From Hydrangea macrophylla (Eukaryota > Streptophyta > Magnoliopsida > Cornales > Hydrangeaceae), in assembly GCA_033977485.1 (NCBI GenBank), contig CM066989.1:35404595-35468594 (forward strand): a stretch of DNA of 64,000 bases. Reading direction: 5' to 3'. The notes beneath the pieces were generated by a model that saw only the letters and a program-made list of their open reading frames with translations, did no database searches and was not told the origin of the DNA. Below, one piece after another: positions 1 to 9,420 of the stretch. Within the stretch, counting starts at the first letter, position 1; each line of letters starts with the position of its first letter. Both the position numbers and the translations under genes were made by a program.

Positions 1-1774
1 AATCTTCCAACTCCTGTACTTGCTTCTTCAATTCATGCATTTCCGTCGGTGCCATCCTGTATGGGGTCTTGGAGACAGGCATGGTTCCAGGTGTCAGTTC
101 TATGCAGAAGTCTATCTCTCGCTTTGGCGGTAAACCTGAGAGCTCTTTAAATACGTCCTCGAATTCTCGCACTATCGGAACCTCTGCGATCGTGATCTCT
201 GAGCTTGTGCCCTCGATGGCAGCCAAGCGACTAGTGAGAAAACTATCACTCAACGGGTTACACTGAAAGAAAAAAGGTTGACTTCCACGTATTGTAAAGG
301 TAATCGACTTGCTAGTACAATCCAAGATAGCATGGTACTTGGTGAGCCAATCAATTCCTAAGATGACGTCGAACTCCTTCATTGACAAGATCACCAAATC
401 TGCGAATAGGTCTCTATCTTCTATGTTGATGGGACAGTTTCTGCATACCCTATTCAACTTAACAGATGTACCCATTGGAGATACGGCATTCAATGCTACA
501 ATAAGGTTTTGAGGTGCTAAACCCAAATCTTGTACGACTCTACTAGCAATAAACGAATTTGACGCTCCAGTATCAAATAACGTTTTAACTCTGTTGCTAA
601 AAAGAGTGAGCGTACCTTCTAGATTCTGATGCGCTTCGGCGTCAAAACCTGCTGCTTCCGGAATAACGGCATTCAGATGAGTCTTAGCAGCTTGTCCTTG
701 AGCGTTGGGTCCATTGTATCCTCGGCGCGGTGCCTTGCACTCTCGGCTCCAGTGGCCTTTCTCTCCACAATTAAAGCATATGACTTCACCACGATCGTGG
801 TTCTTGGAAGTTCTGCAATCTTTGGCATGGTGGCCAGGTATGCCACAGTTAAAGCAACTTCCTGGACCTTTTCCTTGGGCGATATAACCTCCTTGATGTC
901 CAACAGGGACTGGTGCTTGTGGTGCTATAGTGTTGGCTTGCTGTGGTTGCCTCCGTGCCTGCTGTGACTTCCTTTCTCCATTCCAAGCGCACTTATTATT
1001 CTGATAACGCATGGGTGGCCTTGTTCCTGGGACATTTCGTGATGGAAACCTACTGGTAAATCTCTTCTGCCTCTGTCTTTGTATATTCTCCATCTGTGTA
1101 GCCAACCCTACCAAAGATTCAAAGGATTGACTCACGTAAACTGCAATCGTCTCTTGTAGTGAAAGAGATAACCCTTGGTGATATTGTTCGTTCTTCTTTT
1201 CAGGTGTGTCCACCATGTGATGCGCAAAACGGGACAGGCGTTCGAATTGCGTTGTATACTCCTGAACAGACTTGTTCCCTTGAACCAATTCCATGAATTC
1301 TTTCTTCTTCAAATTTCGTTCTACTAATGGAAAATACTTTGCTAGGAATCGTTCCTTGAACACGGTCCATGTCATTTCCCTTATGGCTCTGTCTCCCAAA
1401 GTAGCCTCTTCCGCTTCCCACCAGTCTGCTGCGGCATATGTCAACTGAAATACGGCTAGGCGGCGTTTTTCGGCTTCACTGCAATCCAAGGCTTTAAAGA
1501 TAAGGTCCATCTCTCGTAGCCATTGCTCCGCTTTCCATGGTTCCATCATCCCATTGAACTTCTCTGGTCTTAATGCGCGGAAACGTTCAAGTAACTTATC
1601 CCCTGTCTGCCTTGGGGGTGGTGCTGGGTGGTTGTTGTTGTTTCCTACATTGTTTGAAGCCCTCTCAATCCTTCTGACCAAGGCTGAGAGTAATCCTGTA
1701 GGGTCTATCTCATTCGGTATCTCCGTTTCTTCCTCGTTATGACCATTGCGGTTCCTCCTACGTCCTCCAGCCAT
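1..1774 (-). CDS. Ty3/gypsy gag-protease-RT polyprotein of element T, N-terminal 591 codons, runs off the window
   Basis: Structural and enzymatic polyprotein of a Ty3/gypsy retrotransposon: Gag packages the RNA, and protease and RT act in the particle. The frame is open from the ATG at 1774 (MAGGRRRNRNGHNEE) to base 1 without a stop. The retrotransposon capsid-like domain lies around residues 60-220, with DWW near residue 117. Two CCHC zinc knuckles follow near residues 307-320 (CFNCGIPGHHAKDC) and 333-346 (CFNCGEKGHWSREC). The retropepsin triad is DTGAS at residue 401. The RT N-terminus begins near residue 530 (FEDVFKELSGLPP). The initiator-methionine primer site and long LTR fit the Tekay/Del-like chromoviruses, but this is inferred; RT, integrase and any chromodomain lie outside the window. 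The undamaged frame suggests a young insertion. Confidence 0.93.
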   Translation of the reverse strand, partial: MAGGRRRNRNGHNEEETEIPNEIDPTGLLSALVRRIERASNNVGNNNNHPAPPPRQTGDKLLERFRALRPEKFNGMMEPWKAEQWLREMDLIFKALDCSEAEKRRLAVFQLTYAAADWWEAEEATLGDRAIREMTWTVFKERFLAKYFPLVERNLKKKEFMELVQGNKSVQEYTTQFERLSRFAHHMVDTPEKKNEQYHQGLSLSLQETIAVYVSQSFESLVGLATQMENIQRQRQKRFTSRFPSRNVPGTRPPMRYQNNKCAWNGERKSQQARRQPQQANTIAPQAPVPVGHQGGYIAQGKGPGSCFNCGIPGHHAKDCRTSKNHDRGEVICFNCGEKGHWSRECKAPRRGYNGPNAQGQAAKTHLNAVIPEAAGFDAEAHQNLEGTLTLFSNRVKTLFDTGASNSFIASRVVQDLGLAPQNLIVALNAVSPMGTSVKLNRVCRNCPINIEDRDLFADLVILSMKEFDVILGIDWLTKYHAILDCTSKSITFTIRGSQPFFFQCNPLSDSFLTSRLAAIEGTSSEITIAEVPIVREFEDVFKELSGLPPKREIDFCIELTPGTMPVSKTPYRMAPTEMHELKKQVQELED

Positions 1775-2129
1775 CTGAAAACAACGCACAAGTTTTACTG
1801 CTATTATCCTTTGATTCCATACCGAGTCTTTATAGGTGGTTTTGGTGTGTACCAGAGTTAAAATATGATAAGCATTCATATAGTGCTAAATGTCAATGGA
1901 ATAAAGTGATATAACTAAAACCATTATATTAAACCAAAAAGATTTACATCAAAGTACTGCGCCCAAGGCCAGTACATACTATATAAGAGTTTAAGCATCT
2001 CCTAGGTGTGCTTACAAAAGAACATGTACAAAGTACTTACAACTGTAATATCTATAATACGAGCGACACCAAACAAAACCAATATGTACATCACTATATA
2101 GAAGTAATAGCAGCTCTCTGAAGATCATA
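1775..2129 (-). other. Element T leader between the acidic ORF and gag
   Basis: AT-rich, non-coding on both strands as far as I can see. It separates the stop of the acidic upstream ORF from the gag start by 355 bases. Translation of gag from the genomic RNA would have to cross it after the upstream ORF, or use splicing or an internal start. I see no obvious splice consensus that decides between these. Confidence 0.6.
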
Positions 2130-3152
2130 TCAACGTGGTAGGGCATAGAAGTCTGCCTCATCGTCGGTAACTGTAGGTGGTATCTCATCCCCTGGAACGG
2201 TAACTACCTCTGCTGGCATAAAATCCAGCCACTGGTCAAACTCATCTGGTCCACCATCTGGTAATATCCATCCTGGTGCTACACCATCTCCGCCAACTCC
2301 ATCCAAGTCGATGTCATCCTCATCATCTAGCTCTACAACCTCAGGTGGCGCATCGTCCAACTCAACAGCTAACTCGTCAGGCTCATCGACATCATCTGGA
2401 TCCACATCGTCGTGTAGGTCAGGCTGTGCGTCGAGATCGTCCTGAATCAGCTCTATAACTAGATCGTCTACGGGGTCCTCTAAGAACTCCTCCTCCTCCG
2501 GGTCCTCCTCAACATCAGCTGGCTCTGCCCCGTGGTCCTGCTCGGGTATCGGTACTATCACGTCCTCATCAGCTGGCAGTACTGGATGATCGTATACATC
2601 ATTTTCTGGTCCCTGAGCATCCTCTACTGGATCGGCCTCCTCGATCGGCTCGTCGTCGCTACTCGCTGGGTCGTCCTCAATCATCATGTCATCGTCATCG
2701 TCATCATCTGTATCGTCACCGTCAGATGGGTCGTCTGCTGTGTGGCTACCGCCTACAAAATCCTCTCTACTCGCTCTGTCGTCATCGCTATCTGTATCCA
2801 TGGGGTTTGAATCTGCATCTGGCTCTGGTATGGGCTCAGGTGAGAATGGTGGTGCTGGTGCGGCCATGATAATCGGGAAGAGTATATCGTCGTATAGTGC
2901 CTCGTCCTGAGCCATGCTGATAAGCTCCTGGTGGATAAGTATGGTAGTCTCTGAAGCATGAATTGACTCAAGCTGAACTCGATCTGGATACTGTAGTGCA
3001 TCAGTATGCACGGCTCTCCGCATGTCCTCCTCTAAAATGTGCCTCGCCCTCTGGCGGATCCGCTGTCGATATAGTACAGGGTCGGCAGGCTGGATACGAC
3101 CGTCGAGAATATAGTGCCCTCCGAAATCATCGTAAACAAAGATCGGCTCCAT
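2130..3152 (-). CDS. Extremely acidic 340-residue ORF upstream of gag in element T (unknown function)
   Basis: Intact ORF with an ATG start (MEPIFVYDDFGG), lying between the primer binding site and gag on the same strand as gag. Residues 1-95 are mixed and probably helical, with an Arg-rich stretch (YRQRIRQRARHILEEDMRR). Residues about 95-300 are almost all Asp/Glu/Pro/Ser/Val, including a run of seven Asp around residue 150, and look disordered. Near residue 305 an acidic-aromatic cluster (DEFDQWLDFM) resembles acidic transactivation segments. No catalytic motif is visible and I recognise no family. Extra ORFs before gag are known in some plant gypsy lineages such as Ogre, but this one sits next to a methionine-tRNA primer site and a two-knuckle gag. 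Possible roles, all inferred: transcriptional activator, RNA or particle accessory protein, or histone-binding acidic protein. Confidence 0.75.
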   Translation of the reverse strand: MEPIFVYDDFGGHYILDGRIQPADPVLYRQRIRQRARHILEEDMRRAVHTDALQYPDRVQLESIHASETTILIHQELISMAQDEALYDDILFPIIMAAPAPPFSPEPIPEPDADSNPMDTDSDDDRASREDFVGGSHTADDPSDGDDTDDDDDDDMMIEDDPASSDDEPIEEADPVEDAQGPENDVYDHPVLPADEDVIVPIPEQDHGAEPADVEEDPEEEEFLEDPVDDLVIELIQDDLDAQPDLHDDVDPDDVDEPDELAVELDDAPPEVVELDDEDDIDLDGVGGDGVAPGWILPDGGPDEFDQWLDFMPAEVVTVPGDEIPPTVTDDEADFYALPR

Positions 3153-3255
3153 AGTCCTGCAAGAGGAACTAACTTAGTGTCAGTACTAATACGAGGTAAA
3201 TCTTATGCTCATAACTTAAGGTATAGGACAATCAGTGAGAGCGTCTAAACCTAAA
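3153..3255 (-). other. Short leader of element T
   Basis: About 100 bases between the primer binding site and the ATG of the acidic ORF. No gene is seen. The acidic ORF is therefore the first long ORF on the genomic RNA, which would normally favour its translation over gag. Confidence 0.6.
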
Positions 3256-3267
3256 GCTCTGATACCA
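3256..3267 (-). promoter_or_regulatory. Primer binding site of element T (initiator tRNA-Met)
   Basis: The minus strand reads TGGTATCAGAGC, the standard plant PBS complementary to the 3' end of initiator tRNA-Met. It lies 8 bases from the LTR end at 3276, which fixes that LTR boundary and the minus-strand orientation of the element. Confidence 0.93.
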
Positions 3268-4064
3268 AAAATCCCTGTCACGCCCCGAAGTACCAAAAAT
3301 AGGGAAAAATAAATTTCCTTTATGGGTTCGTAGACACGTGACTGGTTGTGAGTGTCACCTGATTGTCCAAACATGCTTATAACAATAATGTGATATAGGA
3401 AAGTGACTAAGTTCAGCAGAAGCAGAAATTTAAAACATCCAAGTCTTACATCAGTAGTATATTACAGGCCAAAAAGATATCCAAAAGATACATATTACAA
3501 GACCAGCTAAACTATTACATTACTGACATAATAATAACAGAACTACAACAAAAGAAAAGCTCCAAAGCCTTCAACTGGCGAAACCGTAGCCTTCCTCGTA
3601 GTAGTCTTCACCAGCATAGTCTTCAGTAGTAAAGTCAGCATCTTGATAGCAGTCAGCTCCGTCTGGACCTGCAAAGGCTGGACGTGGAAGGTCCAGCGGC
3701 ATGAAAAGCCGTTAGCGGTTAAGCTAAGTGAGGGTCTCCTTAAGGTTACCACCACTTAAGGTACGTTATTCTTCATCTCTCTTATTTCTCGAAACCATAT
3801 CTCATTCATCATTTCTTATTCTCGATACTATGCCTTGTTCGTCTTTTCTCATTCTCAAAACCATGTCTTATTTAAACCCAATCATTCCCTTTGAAACTTA
3901 ACCCAGAACTGAACTGACCAATGACATTGACTGAAAGAAGACTTAACTCCAAACGCATTTATTGGACAAGAAAGAACAACACTCAACAATGAATAGTTTA
4001 ACTGTCGCCCAACTGGCACTCAAACTGTCGCCCAAATGGCATAAGTGTGCGGGACATTAACAAT

Positions 4065-4340
4065 CTCTTGGTCGAACACGTCATGCCGATCCTCAGGTCG
4101 CCCGCACGTTACCGAACACGTCATGCCGATCCTCAGACCAAGGGTACGGGAAATTAATAATCACTTGGACGAACACGTCATGCCGATCCTCAGGTCACCC
4201 GTACATAACCGAACACTTCATGCCGATCCTCAGTCCAAGGGTGCGGAAAAATAATCAACCACTTGATCGAACACGTCACGACGATCCTCAGGTCATCCGC
4301 ACTTGACCGAACACGTCATGCCGATCCTCAGATCAAGGAA
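4065..4340. repeat. Tandem repeat in the T LTR, three ~97-bp units
   Basis: The core gaacacgtcatgccgatcc recurs at 4074, 4114, 4171, 4211, 4269 and 4309, with spacings alternating 40 and 57-58 bases. The real unit is therefore about 97 bp with two copies of the core per unit. Some cores are mutated. The array lies in the 3' half of the LTR, downstream of the putative TATA box in the element's orientation. Confidence 0.85.
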
Positions 4341-5039
4341 CAAAACATAACTCACCAATCGACTCCACGGAATAATCGAGAGACCAACTTTGCAAGAATT
4401 ATCCAAACATGACACAAAAGTTCATGAATCAACTTTGACCAGTAGACACACGACTAGAAACGAGGCCCAATATCCCTTATTCACATTAAATCTGTTATCG
4501 AAGGTTTTATCATTATTTTACGCGTTCGCACGTTTCGTAGTTTAGTTCATTAATATCATCCATTTATAACCGTTAATATTTCGCTATACGTCCGACATTC
4601 CGTTTTCCTCTTAATATACTTATGATGGAAACTTTCCCGATCACTTATTAACGCAATAATCGTACCATACAATATACTTATAGTTTGGGTATGAACTTTC
4701 AACGGTCATTAAAATATATTCATAACAATAGAAAACATAGCACGTAGCTCATGGATTTATAACGTGAATTTAATACCAATAAACACATAGACGAAACCCT
4801 TAACATCATCATCTACACGATAGCATTACCATAGCATGAGATTTTCATAAAACACATGTACCGGAAAACTAGCATCAACAATCAACACCATGTATAAACA
4901 AAACATTATATAAAAAAAAACTACACAATCTGCCAGGATACATTTTCACTGTGTTGACTGAATTAATATGATTTATTTGGGCATGATAAATTGCTTTGTA
5001 GATCAAACTCAAAACTAAAACATTATAGATAATAGGAAT

Positions 5040-5740
5040 ATCTTCATGTACAAAAAAAATCTAGCTTCAATAACATTTTTGAGCTACTCAAACTATTTAT
5101 TTTACAAGACATTTCTTATATCTCGGACTGTTCTGTCCCAGATTTATAGTACTGTATTGTACGTGGATTTCACCTATGAAGGAGGGGTTTTTAGACTGAG
5201 CTATAGAAGGGTTATTTGTAGATATATGAGTTAGCCTTCACCACAAAAAAACCTAGCTTAATTCTCATTTTTGAACTGCACAAAACATTCATTTTACTAA
5301 ACTATGTTCTGCTGAGAGTTTCAGTTTCTCAGATTTATATCACTGCGTTGTACATGCATTTCACCCATGAAGGAGTGATTTCTAGACTGAGCTATAGAAG
5401 AGTTATTTGTAGATAAATGAGTTATCTTTTACCACAAAAAAAACTAGCTTAATTCGGATTTTGGAGCTCCTCAAAACATCAATTTTACTAAACTATGTTC
5501 TGCTGGAAGTTTCTGTTTTCTCAGGTTTATAACACTGCGTTGTACATGCATTTCACCCATGAAGGAGTGATTTCTAGACTGAGCTATAGAAGAGTTATTT
5601 GTATATATATGAGTTAGCTTTTACCACAAAAAAACCTAGCTTAATTTGGATTTGTGAACTACACAAAACATCCATTTTGCTAAACTACATTCTGCTGAGA
5701 GTTTCAGTTTCTCAGATTTATGGATTTGTTTTGCATGTCA
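5040..5740. repeat. Tandem repeat in the T LTR, about four ~191-bp units
   Basis: The marker ctgagctatagaag occurs at 5196, 5387 and 5579 (spacing 191-192). Each unit also carries a run of A after accaca, and a tcacccatgaaggag segment. The units have diverged by small indels. No coding frame is conserved across them. Confidence 0.85.
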
Positions 5741-6038
5741 TGGAATCTTCAACACAACAACATCAAACTTCTACTAAATATTAGTACATATTATGGGTTC
5801 TAAATTGAGTTATATTACTCATAATTTACTCACAATTTACTCACTATTTACTCACTATTTACTCACCAAAGCTTGAAATTAAGCTTGATGTTGTTCTTGA
5901 GCTTGATGGAGCTTAACCTTCAACTTCAATGGTGTCACCTTCTTCTTCTCCTATATGAACTTATAACTCCAGCTCTAATTTCTTCACTTAAGTGCAGATT
6001 ATAAGAGACAAAGTGTGTCAATTGTGTGCATGTGCATG

Positions 6039-6048
6039 TTATATATAG
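6039..6048 (-). promoter_or_regulatory. Putative TATA box of the T LTR
   Basis: The minus strand reads CTATATATAAC, about 430 bases inside the LTR from its 5' end. It is followed (towards 3') by the bulk of the LTR and preceded by a cluster of short repeats and palindromes. Inferred from position and sequence only. Confidence 0.5.
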
Positions 6049-6090
6049 AAAGTGCATTAGCTTAGGTGTCATTTGCATGTTACATGCATA

Positions 6091-6262
6091 GGACATGTGT
6101 CCATTAAGTGGACATGTGTCCATTAAGTGGACATGTGTCCAAAGAGATGTCATGTGGTTGCCACATGGCCGGCCATGTGGGGCCCACCTTGGGTTACGTG
6201 CAACTTTCTCGGTTTACGTGCATAAGTTCCTCGATATGCGTGTCAGTCTCAATTTACGTGCA
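6091..6262. promoter_or_regulatory. Cluster of palindromes and ACGTG motifs upstream of the T LTR TATA box
   Basis: It contains 2.6 copies of a 19-bp repeat (6091-6140) built on ggacatgtgtcc, a perfect 20-bp palindrome ccacatggccggccatgtgg (6161-6180), and three copies of ttacgtgca at 6194, 6214 and 6254. The ACGTG core is the plant bZIP (ABRE/G-box) recognition core. In element orientation the cluster lies 50-220 bases upstream of the putative TATA box, so it is a likely U3 enhancer. Confidence 0.5.
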
Positions 6263-6475
6263 ATCGGGTATTATTTCTAATGTCCGGGTCCAGGTACGGG
6301 ACTAAGTTAAATCTTATTATGGTCGGGTCGGTATGGTTACTACAGTCTATATGATAATACTACAACACGTCCATACCGTCACGTAATTAAAATAATAATA
6401 TAACAATATAGTGGGTCCAATACAGAAATTAGAAAAAAGCTGATATTATAATGACAGAAAATTATAGGTGTTACA

Positions 6476-8181
6476 GTAGCTTGGCATGATTGACACTTCT
6501 TCAGCATTTCCTTCTTCTTCTCCTTGAGACCACAGACCATCTGTATCACTATACACCTCATCCTTTTCCCAAATGGAGTCATCGACAGGGTTGTTCGGAT
6601 CCCACCAACTGATTTGGAGAATTTCATTATCTATGTCTTCCTCAAATGCCTGTTCTTCTTCCCCTCCTACCAACCATTCCTCTTCCTCGAATCCTATAAG
6701 GCATATCTCCTGATCCTCCGGAAATTTGTAAGTTTTGGCAGTCTGCCCTATTGGTATGATTAACACAGACGGATCGAAGGCTTCCTCCTTATTATCCAGA
6801 AGATTGATGTTTTGCGACGGTGGTACAACATGATGATTGGGGAGTGGGTTTTGAGTCACATGCGGTCGATTGATAGGTGGAGGGGAAATGGTCTTATTAT
6901 CAATCAAATCTTGTACTTCATGCCTTAACCTCATACATCGGTCAGTTGTGTGGCTGTGAGCTTGATGAAACTCACGATAGAGGTTTGTATTGAAGCCAGG
7001 CATTAGTGGATCAGGCATTGGCTTTGGATCCAGTGGCTTAAGATATCCCTTTTCCATCAATCGCTTGAGAGTGGTGGTCAATGAGATCCCTAAATCAGTG
7101 AACTGACGAGGTTGTCCCCCCAATCTCTGTCTTGGTGCACCCTCCTTGCTCAAAAAATTGACATCAGTCGCTACCTGGTTTCCCATATTCCCTCCATAAA
7201 ATGGTCTGCTAGAGCGGTTCCCCTGGGATTCCCCATCTTAATCCTTCCATCCTTGATTGCGTCCTCGATCCTGGTTCCAATTTAAAATAATTCTGCAAAG
7301 GTCTGAATGCACTGGTATATGAGCTTCTTCTGATAGATGTTCTGGAGATTTTTTATTACAATCCGGATCTGTTCTTTCTCTGACGGCCGTTGGGTCATTT
7401 TTGTAGCCTTCCCCTTCCATCGCGTCAAGAATTCAGCAAACGACTCTCTATTCTCTTGCGTAGTTGTCTCTAGATATCTCACAGTTACATTAAGCTCTTG
7501 ATTGTATTCATACTGGGTGACAAAAGCATTCACCACTTCTTCCCATATGCGACTCTTGCTTGGCTCTAATGTGAAATACCAGGATAAAGCTACCCCAGTC
7601 AAAGTTTGCTAAAACAGCATGGCCATCATGGCAGGACTCAGACCACTTGGCTGAAAGGCCCCGATGCACATCCTCACGTGGTTTCTAGGGTTGCCAGAAC
7701 CATCAAACTTATCTATCTCTGGCATCTTAAAACCAACTGGCAGTTTTTCCCTTGTCCCCTCAAATAAACCTTCTAGCTCTAGCAGATAGCTGTCAACCCC
7801 GTTGGATTTGCGGGCAACTTTCACTAGCTTTTCCACCTTCTCCTTCATCTCGATACGCTCTTTCTCGACTTTCTCCATCTTCTCCCTTTCTGCCCTAGGT
7901 GTATCAGCTCTAGGTGCTTCTGGATCCTTAAACCAATCATCTTCCACAACCTGAAATGGAGGAGGGTCGATTATCGGTGGATCATTTACTGGCCTTTGGC
8001 GGGTCAGTGCTTCCAACATGGCCATCATTTGGTCCATTCTCTCTTTCAATTGTGCTATTTCTGCCGCATGCTGTTCCTGATCCATTTCTCTTTCTGTCTC
8101 TGGCTCTCTTCGTACTAATCTTGCACTCAAATCCCTGACCCAAACTGTCCTGGCGTTCAATACTATCTTGCCTACAACCAT
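6476..8181 (-). pseudogene. gag of Tat-type gypsy element E, broken and split by element T
   Basis: Starts at ATG 8181 (MVVGKIVLNARTVWV). A coiled-coil-like acidic/basic region is followed by the capsid domain (KMPEIDKFDGSGNPRNHVRM, then LSWYFTLEPSKSRIWEEVV, around residues 160-220). An in-frame TAG (7609-7611) interrupts the capsid where CAA/CAG codons flank it. A further stop lies near 7282 and a frame change precedes 7186. The Tat-type histidine/cysteine-poor motif FHQAHSHTTDRCMRLRHEVQ then appears. The frame ends at 6476 where the T LTR is inserted. The same modules occur in element D at 34197-35640, so E and D are one family. The rest of E (pol, 3' LTR) must lie left of the window. Confidence 0.85.
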
Positions 8182-9381
8182 TTTTATTTTTAATCAATTT
8201 TCAAGCAACTTTATTTATTTTTGAAAATGCTTGGTGAAATTCTTATGAACGGCTCATATGTCACACGGATTCGATGCATGTGTGTGTGTGTGTGCCTATT
8301 CTATATGCCAAAGAAAAGAAGATCCTAGTCCTAGCATGTAAACATATAAGCACATAAAATCCTCATCCATATCAAGTGCGTCGATTTCTCCTTTCATTGC
8401 GGTCCTTATTACCCCTTTTAAGTATTTTGAAATTTATTTGGAAAGTATTTCTTAGGTGAAATTTTTTTTTTTTTTTTGAAAACAATTCTTGAGAATTCTT
8501 TTGAGAATGAGGATGTAAGACATTCCTCAACAAAATGATTGGTTTGAAATTTTGCTTTGAAATTCATTTGAAGCATTTCTCCCAAAAACAATTCCCAAGA
8601 TTTTTTGATTTTTCCTTTGAAAGTGAGGACGTGAAAATTTTTCTCAATAAAAGATGATTGGGTTTTACTTGATTAAAGAAAATGAACCTTGGACCTTTTT
8701 CTTTAAAAGGGTGATTTTTCAAAACATATTTTTTGGGTTAAAGATAATGATTAATCAAGAATTTGACATAAACAAATGAACATTGGATTCTTGGGTAAGA
8801 GTATCACATGATTAGATAATCATCGCACTTTTCATGAATTCGGATGCATACAAGATCAATGATGCTTTAGCTAGCATAATATAAGAGATGTAATCTTATA
8901 ATAAAAAATTTGGCATATTCCCAAATGTCGTGGGACATGAAGAGGAACTGCTCAAAAGTGATTAAGAGGTTACACATCTTTCATCAAGCAAGTATCGTCA
9001 TCATCCTAAGTAATCCCTTTCGGGCATACAAAACTCCCTAGCATATAATCCTAATCAAGAATTGATATCCTAGATTGAAGGGTTCTATAGAAGCTATGAT
9101 GAAAGGGTCGGGTTTTGGTCAAACAAGGGACCCTTGACACACACCCGATAGGATGCTTCATATACCAATATATGGTACGAGATCAAGGGTGATCACACGG
9201 CCCCATGTTGACTTGACCGACCGGGTTACCCCGAGCCTCCAAGGTCATAGTTCCGTGCAATCGACTGGCTGGACATGCAAGTGCAATGCAACGGACACAC
9301 AAAAATTAATTAATTTGATTAAAAGGATGCTTTCAAGTCTAATCCTCGAGTGAACCCAAAATCAAAAATTCTGATCTGCGA
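8182..9381 (-). other. 5' leader of gypsy element E
   Basis: Non-coding leader of about 1.2 kb between the primer binding site and gag, with a (TG)n microsatellite near 8278-8296 and a T-run near 8462. The same leader, with the microsatellite expanded (35718-35742), is found in element D at 35641-36763. It includes a diverged but alignable block around 9150-9300 (gtacgagatcaagggtgatc). No gene is seen. Confidence 0.75.
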
Positions 9382-9420
9382 AACCAGAGATTCTGGGTTC
9401 GATCCCCAGCAGAGTCGCCA
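9382..9420 (-). promoter_or_regulatory. Extended primer binding site of element E (tRNA-Arg-like)
   Basis: On the plus strand these 39 bases read as the 3' half of a tRNA: a perfect T-arm (ctgggttcgatccccag, five-pair stem and seven-base loop), then cagagtcgcca ending in CCA. The minus strand is thus complementary to a tRNA far beyond the usual 12-18 bases. Arginine tRNA is the recorded primer of Tat/Ogre elements; I infer the same here but cannot confirm the isoacceptor. It adjoins the LTR end at 9424. Confidence 0.8.

Larger units (their letters stand above)
3276..6475 (-). mobile_element. 5' LTR of gypsy element T (3200 bp)
   Basis: On the minus strand the LTR begins TGTAACACC at 6475 and ends GGCGTGACA at 3276, an imperfect terminal inverted repeat with TG...CA ends. 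The right boundary is confirmed because the gag frame of element E is cut exactly here, after the codons for MPSY. The left boundary is 8 bases from the PBS. An LTR of 3.2 kb is long and typical of Tekay-like gypsy elements. It holds three sets of internal repeats and a TATA-like site, listed separately. The matching 3' LTR and target duplication lie outside the window; the flanking pentamer here is gtagc (6476-6480). Confidence 0.88.

Noticed and set aside
629..967. 112-codon plus-strand frame
   Set aside because: Antisense to the zinc-knuckle region of T gag, which has a clear and longer frame.
2276..2910. Plus-strand frames over the acidic ORF
   Set aside because: Shadows of Asp/Glu codons (tcatcg, gtcctc repeats) on the other strand.
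4065..4340. CRISPR-like direct repeats
   Set aside because: Plant LTR context, repeats diverged, and spacing alternates between two fixed lengths; it is a composite tandem repeat.
9382..9420. Possible tRNA gene (T-arm and CCA on the plus strand)
   Set aside because: Only the 3' half is present, CCA is encoded, and it sits exactly at the LTR edge. It is a primer binding site.
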